Shown: in pieces, positions 60,044 to 64,000 of the stretch
Position numbering within the stretch: the first letter of the stretch is position 1
Layout of the letters: every line of letters begins with the position of its first letter
Assembly: GCF_007018905.1 (NCBI RefSeq)
Contig: NZ_CP041402.1
Coordinates: 5,724,710-5,788,709 of the forward strand
Direction of reading: 5' to 3'
DNA from: Tardiphaga sp. vice304
GTDB lineage: Bacteria; Pseudomonadota; Alphaproteobacteria; Rhizobiales; Xanthobacteraceae
DNA: 64,000 nucleotides
Position numbers and translations under genes: made by a program
The notes under the pieces: generated by a model
Seen by the model: the letters and a program-made list of their open reading frames with translations, nothing else
Told to the model about the DNA's origin: nothing
The model's database searches: none

Positions 60044-60187
60044 TGTCGTTCCGGGGCGCGAGCGCACCAGCACGAGCGAACCTCAGCCACTCCACTTGGA
60101 GTGGCGGGTAATCTCGACATGGGACGATGAACATCTCAAGGTTCCAGGTTCGCGTTCGGCTATCGCCGCCTGCGCACCGGAACGACA
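60044..60187. repeat. Palindromic repeat of the GTCGTTCCGGGGCGCGAG family, copy 1
   Basis: It runs from TGTCGTTCCGGGGCGCGAGCG to CCGCCTGCGCACCGGAACGACA, so the outer arms are inverted; an inner ACTCCACTTGGAGT is also a palindrome. It lies between convergent genes. A second member is at 62141-62265. Confidence 0.8.
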
Positions 60188-60191
60188 AACC

Positions 60192-60878
60192 CTAGAACCA
60201 GCGCTCGCCGATCTGGATGGTGTCGCCGGGATCGATCGGCGTGCCGAGCGGCACCGCGGCGCGAACGATGCCCTGCTCGGTCGTATGCGACAGCATGACC
60301 TCGTCGCGACGGGCGCGCGGCAGAAAGCCACCGGCAATCGCCACCGCGGCCTCGACGCTCATATTGGGCACGTAAGGATACTGACCGGGGGCTGCGACCT
60401 CGCCGAGAATGAAGAACGGCCGGTAGGCCTCGATCTCCACCGCCACCGAGGGCTCGCGGATGAAGCCGTTGCGCAGCCGCGCCGTGATGCTGCCGGCGAG
60501 TGCCGCCGGCGTCAGGCCGCGGGCACGCACCGCGCCGATCAGCGGCATGGTGATCGAACCGCCGGCATCGATTGCGTAGGAATTGGTGAGTCCTTCCTGG
60601 CCGTAGACCACGACGCGAAGCCTGTCGCCGGCGTCGAGCCGGTAGGCGGCGTCATGGCTGGAGAGCACCGGTGCCGGCGCGGCGTAGCGAACCGGAACGG
60701 CAACGCTACGCGAAGGGGATACGATCGCCGGGCCATAAGCGGGCTGGCCATAGGCCAGCGCATCGAGATCGTTGCGCGGCAGCGCCGCTACCGGACCCTG
60801 CCGCTGCATGCAGCCGGACAGCACCAGGGCGGCTGTTGCAGCCGTGGTCAACAATCGAAACACGCGGACACCTGACAC
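60192..60878 (-). CDS. Wza-like polysaccharide export lipoprotein
   Basis: The 228-residue lipoprotein has the lipobox LVLSGC after a short signal. A polysaccharide export (Poly_export) domain follows: YRLDAGDRLRVVVYGQEGLT, IDAGGSITMPLIGAVRARGL, and a SLBB-like part YRPFFILGEVAAPGQYPYVPNM. It is shorter than full Wza and probably forms part of an outer-membrane pore. I start it at the GTG of VSGVRVFRLL (60878) for the GAGAGGG ahead of it; two further GTGs are alternatives. No other polysaccharide genes are adjacent. Confidence 0.85.
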   Translation of the reverse strand: MSGVRVFRLLTTAATAALVLSGCMQRQGPVAALPRNDLDALAYGQPAYGPAIVSPSRSVAVPVRYAAPAPVLSSHDAAYRLDAGDRLRVVVYGQEGLTNSYAIDAGGSITMPLIGAVRARGLTPAALAGSITARLRNGFIREPSVAVEIEAYRPFFILGEVAAPGQYPYVPNMSVEAAVAIAGGFLPRARRDEVMLSHTTEQGIVRAAVPLGTPIDPGDTIQIGERWF

Positions 60879-60963
60879 TGGACATATCCCTCTCAGAGAC
60901 AGTTCCAGTTGTGACCCGTTATGGTTAAAATTCCGTTTTCGAGTAGCTCGGTACCGCACGCAA

Positions 60964-60993
60964 ATGCCCGCTTCCGGTAGCGGAAGCGGGCAT
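60964..60993 (-). terminator. Hairpin terminator after msrA
   Basis: ATGCCCGCTTCCG and CGGAAGCGGGCAT form a perfect 13-bp stem around GTAG, 24 bp after the msrA stop on the minus strand. The tail ATTTGCG is only weakly U-rich. Confidence 0.65.
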
Positions 60994-61016
60994 CAACATT
61001 CTCTGAAACGCAGCGA

Positions 61017-61679
61017 TCAGGCGGAGACGGCGACGCCGATCGGGCACGACACGCCGGTGCCGCCGAGGCCGCAATAGCCGTTCGGATTCTTCGCCAGATA
61101 TTGCTGGTGATAATCTTCGGCAAAATAGAACGGGCCGGCTGGCGCGATCTCGGTGGTGATGGTGCCGACGCCCTTGGCGGACAGCGCCTTCTGATACACC
61201 GCCTTCGACGCCTCGACCGCCTTCGCCTGTGCGTCGCTGAACGTATAGATCGCCGAGCGATATTGCGTGCCGACGTCGTTGCCCTGGCGCATGCCTTGGG
61301 TCGGATTATGGCTTTCCCAGAACACCTTCAGCAACTGCTCGTAGGAAATCTTCTTCGGGTCGAACACCACCAGTACCGCCTCGGTATGGCCGGTGCGGCC
61401 CGAACAGGCTTCGTCATAGGTCGGGTTTGGCGTGTGGCCGCCGGCATAGCCGACCGCGGTCGTATAGACGCCGTCGCCGAGTTCCCAGAACTTGCGCTCC
61501 GCGCCCCAGAAGCAGCCGAGCCCGAATACCGCCTGCTCCAGACCTTCCGGGTAGGGCGGCTGGATCGGCGCGCCGTTGACATAATGGCGGCTCGCGGTCG
61601 GGATCGGCGCATCGCGCCCAGGCAGCGCTTCGGCGGCGGTAGGCAGAGCGGTGGTCTTGCGCATGAACAGCATGGTCAT
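61017..61679 (-). CDS. msrA: Peptide methionine (S)-sulfoxide reductase
   Basis: MsrA repairs oxidised methionine in proteins. The 220-residue protein has C56 in [10 protein letters not shown], followed by [33 protein letters not shown] and [23 protein letters not shown]. Resolving-Cys candidates lie in [15 protein letters not shown] near the C-terminus. There is no signal peptide; a 45-residue N-terminal extension before the core is common in Rhizobiales. A terminator hairpin follows. Confidence 0.93.
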   Translation of the reverse strand: MTMLFMRKTTALPTAAEALPGRDAPIPTASRHYVNGAPIQPPYPEGLEQAVFGLGCFWGAERKFWELGDGVYTTAVGYAGGHTPNPTYDEACSGRTGHTEAVLVVFDPKKISYEQLLKVFWESHNPTQGMRQGNDVGTQYRSAIYTFSDAQAKAVEASKAVYQKALSAKGVGTITTEIAPAGPFYFAEDYHQQYLAKNPNGYCGLGGTGVSCPIGVAVSA

Positions 61680-61755
61680 CTCCCGTTTGGGCGAACTGAA
61701 TTCAGTCCCTCATATAGGTGTCGATGGCCGAAACGGCAGGGGCATTATGCCCCGT

Positions 61756-62070
61756 TCAATTGCGCGAATAGCCGATCAGCGGCTTGCGCGCCCGGAACAG
61801 CAACAGCAACACGATGCCGAGCACGCCCATCACCGCCCAGGCCGGCTGGTTGAGAACCATCCTGGCCAGGTTCCACAGCGCGGGGGAGGCGTCCTCGACC
61901 ATCGCCTGGAACGAGCGCTGGCTGGACTGGTGAACATCATTCCAGAACTCGCCCAGCCGGGTCAGCCGCAGCGCCTGGTCGGCGATCGACCGCGCCCCGT
62001 CATAGACGACGAAGATGAACCCGCCGGCCAGCAGCAACAGCCCTATCAGGCGGAAAAATCCGCGGATCAT
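61756..62070 (-). CDS. Small two-helix membrane protein of unknown function
   Basis: The 104-residue protein has one helix at each end (FFRLIGLLLLAGGFIFVVYD and WAVMGVLGIVLLLLF) and a soluble middle with IADQALRLTRLGEFWNDVHQ and LWNLARMVLNQPAW. I do not recognise a named domain; the middle pattern recurs in Rhizobiales hypothetical proteins, as far as I recall. The tail RARKPLIGYSRN is basic, as expected for the cytoplasmic side. It stands alone. Confidence 0.72.
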   Translation of the reverse strand: MIRGFFRLIGLLLLAGGFIFVVYDGARSIADQALRLTRLGEFWNDVHQSSQRSFQAMVEDASPALWNLARMVLNQPAWAVMGVLGIVLLLLFRARKPLIGYSRN

Positions 62071-62282
62071 ATGGTTTCCTCAAATGTAACCCCGGCAATA
62101 CCGGGCCGCCGGGGGGAATTCAACCTTGGCTGCCAAGGAGCTGTCATTCGGGGGCGCGAGAGCGCCAGCTCGAGCGAACCCGGACCCCCGAAATGTTTTG
62201 CGAAAAACATATGAGGGTTCCGGGTTTGCGTCCGCCTACCGCCGCCCGCCCCCCGGAACGACAGCTAAAACCCCCGAAAGCG
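62071..62282. other. Intergenic region holding a palindromic repeat
   Basis: No gene is seen; most of the interval is the repeat at 62141-62265. Confidence 0.5.
62141..62265. repeat. Palindromic repeat of the GTCGTTCCGGGGCGCGAG family, copy 2
   Basis: The ends CTGTCATTCGGGGGCGCGAG and CCCCGGAACGACAG are inverted copies. The inner CCCCGAAATGTTTTGCG and CATATGAGGGTTCCGGGTT form further stem arms. Related to 60044-60187. Confidence 0.8.
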
Positions 62283-62311
62283 TTGACGGTGGAAATCCGC
62301 CGCTCTATAAG
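62283..62311 (+). promoter_or_regulatory. Strong sigma-70-type promoter of rpsT
   Basis: TTGACG (62283-62288) and TATAAG (62306-62311) are separated by exactly 17 bp. The transcript would have a leader of about 175 nt before the rpsT start, including a CCGGGG ... CCCCGG hairpin around 62382-62415 that could regulate expression. Confidence 0.7.
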
Positions 62312-62494
62312 GAGCGCCAATGGCGGTGGGCGCAATCCTGCCGCCGCTGTTCTTTGAGCGGCGTGTCCTGAGAGTTTTACTCCGGGGATGGCATTTTCAG
62401 GAACACCCCGGAATTAAACCAGCGTCGGCCGCGATCGGCAGACGTCAATGAGCCCGGCACCCCTGTGCGGGTCGCTGCTGAAGGATAACGAGAT

Positions 62495-62773
62495 ATGGCC
62501 AACACGACCTCCGCCAAGAAGGCGACGCGCAAGATTGCCCGCCGCACCATCGTCAACAAGTCGCGCCGTACCCAGATGCGCGGTTCGATCCGCGTCGTCG
62601 AGGAAGCCATCAAGAGCGGCGACAAGGAAGCGGCGCTGCAGGCGATGAAGAAGGCGGAGCCGGAACTGATGAAGGCCGCGCAGCGCAACATCGTTCACAA
62701 GAATCTGGCGAGCCGCAAGGTGTCGCGCCTCGTGCATCAGATCGCCAAGCTCGGCCAGACTGCCGCGCAGTAA
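62495..62773 (+). CDS. rpsT: 30S ribosomal protein S20
   Basis: This is a 92-residue, strongly basic protein of the small ribosomal subunit. [40 protein letters not shown], then [28 protein letters not shown], is clear S20p. AAGGATAACGAG precedes the ATG. In many alphaproteobacteria rpsT lies immediately before dnaA; here a terminator and more than 1.2 kb follow. Confidence 0.97.
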   Translation: MANTTSAKKATRKIARRTIVNKSRRTQMRGSIRVVEEAIKSGDKEAALQAMKKAEPELMKAAQRNIVHKNLASRKVSRLVHQIAKLGQTAAQ

Positions 62774-62795
62774 GCGACCGTCCAAATCCAGTTCT

Positions 62796-62825
62796 AAAAA
62801 GCCCGGCTTTACGCCGGGCTTTTTT
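62796..62825 (+). terminator. Rho-independent terminator of rpsT
   Basis: AAAAAGCCCGGC, TTTAC, GCCGGGCTTTTTT forms a strong stem followed by a U-run, 22 bp after the stop; the A-run on the other side also makes it suitable in reverse. Confidence 0.92.
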
Positions 62826-63527
62826 GTGCGCTGATGAACCGAGAGGTTTTGATGACGTAACACAGACTGTTTTCGCGATCGGCACTGCGCATCAGACAAC
62901 TTTGTACGCGTAATCCGCGAACGCGCATTGCACTACAATAATAGCGTCAACTGCCGTTTATCCCCACCCGCGCGTGATTCGAAAATAGCAACAGCTTCGC
63001 ATCTCGATTGCGAGTCCGGTGTCCAGAGTTACCCTGACGGAGCGCACAGAAAAAAACGCGCGCGTCTAATCACTTATCGGCATAGCGAGACCAAGCACTT
63101 TGAAAACGCACGGCGCGCGCCGGCAAACGTAAACGATTTATGAATTAATTTTTTGTCGCCGCGAATGTGCAACAGCACCATCACATTTCGATTCAGCGCG
63201 TCGATTCAAAACCTTGCCGTCTAAGCACGATAGCGAACATTGGCCCTGTGAGTGGCCAAGTATTTTTTTGAACCGCCCGCGAAGAATCATTCCGTTGCGA
63301 GAACCGAGCCTTGGTGTATTTCTGTAATCGTTCGCGGCGCCCTCCGGTTCTTCAGATCAGTGCGATTTAGGAACCCGGGCGGACGTGCAGATCAGCGACG
63401 GTTTGCAGGTTAGCGACGCTTTCCAAGCTTTGAATGTTGCAACTCATAGCAATATGAGAACGGTTGTTCTGTCTCGAAATTTCTCTGTCGGTGGCCGCCT
63501 GTCGGTCGCCTTACAAAGGAGGAAGCG
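62826..63527 (+). promoter_or_regulatory. AT-rich control region, likely upstream of dnaA and near the origin
   Basis: This stretch has no convincing gene. It contains at least five GANTC methylation sites between 62978 and 63290 (62978, 63013, 63190, 63203, 63284 approximately), an AT-rich block TTTATGAATTAATTTTTTG at about 63137, and one DnaA-box-like TTATCCCCA at 62958-62966. From the conserved rpsT-dnaA order I infer that it is the dnaA promoter region, possibly part of the replication origin. No full cluster of DnaA boxes is visible. Confidence 0.45.
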
Positions 63528-63644
63528 ATGCAGCCCCCAGCGACATGCAAGCCGGAAGCGATGGGATCACGAGGGCAGACGAGCGGGCAACAAGACGGGC
63601 ATGCGACGCTGAGCGGCTTTCGCCGCGAGAGTGTGGCGGATTGA
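63528..63644 (+). CDS. Small ORF with strong ribosome binding site (38 aa)
   Basis: An AAAGGAGGAAGCG just before the ATG is close to ideal. The product is MQPPATCKPEAMGSRGQTSG and then QQDGHATLSGFRRESVAD. It has no membrane helix and no recognised domain. It may be a translated leader ORF affecting the downstream transcript, or a chance frame behind a good Shine-Dalgarno sequence. It precedes the threonine-rich ORF by 61 bp. Confidence 0.4.
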   Translation: MQPPATCKPEAMGSRGQTSGQQDGHATLSGFRRESVAD

Positions 63645-63705
63645 ATTTGAACACTTCTGAGATGACAGCTTGCTGCGGGCGACCGCAGCGAGTGGGGGAG
63701 GCTTT

Positions 63706-63828
63706 ATGCTCACGACAACCACCACCACATTTCATCATGCATCATCTTTGGCCGCAGCCGTTGGTGCGGCAAGCCAGCCTGCACGACCACCCGCCCGCTC
63801 TCCCGACCGGCCGTCGAGTACGCGCTGA
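63706..63828 (+). CDS. Candidate leader peptide with six consecutive threonines (40 aa)
   Basis: A GGGGGAG stands 5-6 bases before the ATG. The peptide begins MLTTTTTTFHHASSLAAAVG and ends Arg-rich. Residues 3-8 are all Thr (ACG, ACA, ACC x3, ACA), followed by Phe-His-His. Runs of one residue early in a short, well-initiated ORF are the mark of attenuator leaders. A CGGCG-TTT-CGCCG hairpin lies 37 bp after the stop (63866-63878) with no U-run. The regulated gene lies beyond the window. Confidence 0.5.
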   Translation: MLTTTTTTFHHASSLAAAVGAASQPARPPARSPDRPSSTR

Positions 63829-64000
63829 CCTCGCCAGACTCTGATCCACCAGCACTGACCGGCAGCGGCGTTTCGCCGAACGGCTGGCCTGTGCCCGGAT
63901 TTCGAGTTTCGCCGGAGGTCGCGCCGCGCATAAGCAATTGCGCGTATCAGCATTCGGCACATTCAGGCCATTCTCAGTTCATCGGAAGAGTTACTAGACA
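63829..64000 (+). other. Untranslated stretch before the next gene (window end)
   Basis: No start of a recognisable protein is reached before the window ends. The first codons of DnaA are not visible. The small hairpin at 63866-63878 is the only structure I note. Confidence 0.4.

Noticed and set aside
62958..62966. Single DnaA-box-like TTATCCCCA as proof of an origin
   Set aside because: One imperfect box is expected by chance; a cluster would be needed to claim oriC.
63464..63960. Overlapping ORFs of 70-126 residues on both strands at the window end
   Set aside because: They are low-complexity frames without ribosome sites and conflict with the two better-initiated small ORFs.
1..64000. 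CRISPR array or rRNA operon
   Set aside because: I found no regularly spaced direct repeats and no rRNA-like sequence.

Overview
The window is GC-rich alphaproteobacterial chromosome, most probably from the Bradyrhizobium/Rhodopseudomonas group. The evidence is gene content: a RegA/ActR regulator, MmcB, DUF1236, CcrM-type GANTC sites, an EcfG-type stress promoter, and the short palindromic repeats common in that family. I read it by eye and ran no database search. Names come from recognisable motifs and family resemblance.

Layout. Positions 1-4.8 kb are an accessory island ending at the 3' end of tRNA-Ser(GGA). It holds a recombinase tail, a phage terminase scrap cut by a complete IS5-type element, a conserved unknown protein, an Abi_C protein and a SIR2-like DUF4917 protein; the last two make a plausible defence locus. 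At 5-9 kb lie trehalose synthesis (otsA, otsB) and an MFS transporter, with a clear EcfG-type promoter in front of otsA. At 9.2-13.5 kb is a ZnuD-like TonB-dependent receptor followed by exbB-exbD-tonB, behind a Fur-like operator. At 13.7-19.8 kb a UgpB-like binding protein diverges from two histidine kinases and an OmpR-type regulator, followed by an ECF sigma factor.

At 21-26 kb are a cyanide-insensitive bd oxidase with its 39-residue third subunit, an L,D-transpeptidase, an amino-acid binding protein and RegA. At 26-35 kb are housekeeping and stress genes: mmcB, an MBL hydrolase, a desaturase, a hybrid kinase, a PHB-depolymerase-like esterase, a small catalase and htpX. At 35-38.5 kb is an alkanesulfonate operon (ssuD, ssuC, ssuB and a flavin reductase) without ssuA. 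At 38.9-43.2 kb are a GGDEF/EAL protein, YccF, an SDR, DUF427 and a secreted PLA2-like protein.

Positions 43.4-49.3 kb are a second islet, AT-richer in part, bounded by an almost identical ~88-bp direct repeat that includes the 5' half of tRNA-Arg(CCG). It carries DUF2252, a decayed YidB-like gene, an AhpD-like protein and an LTA-synthase-like sulfatase. At 49.4-62 kb are an RMD1 protein, a GNAT enzyme, a basic amino-acid decarboxylase with a long leader diverging from a spermidine-synthase-like gene, TctC, an acyl-CoA ligase, an HD-GYP protein, a dienelactone hydrolase, a Wza-like lipoprotein and msrA. The window ends with rpsT and 1.2 kb that probably leads into dnaA. That stretch has clustered GANTC sites and two small ORFs with strong ribosome binding sites, one encoding six consecutive threonines.
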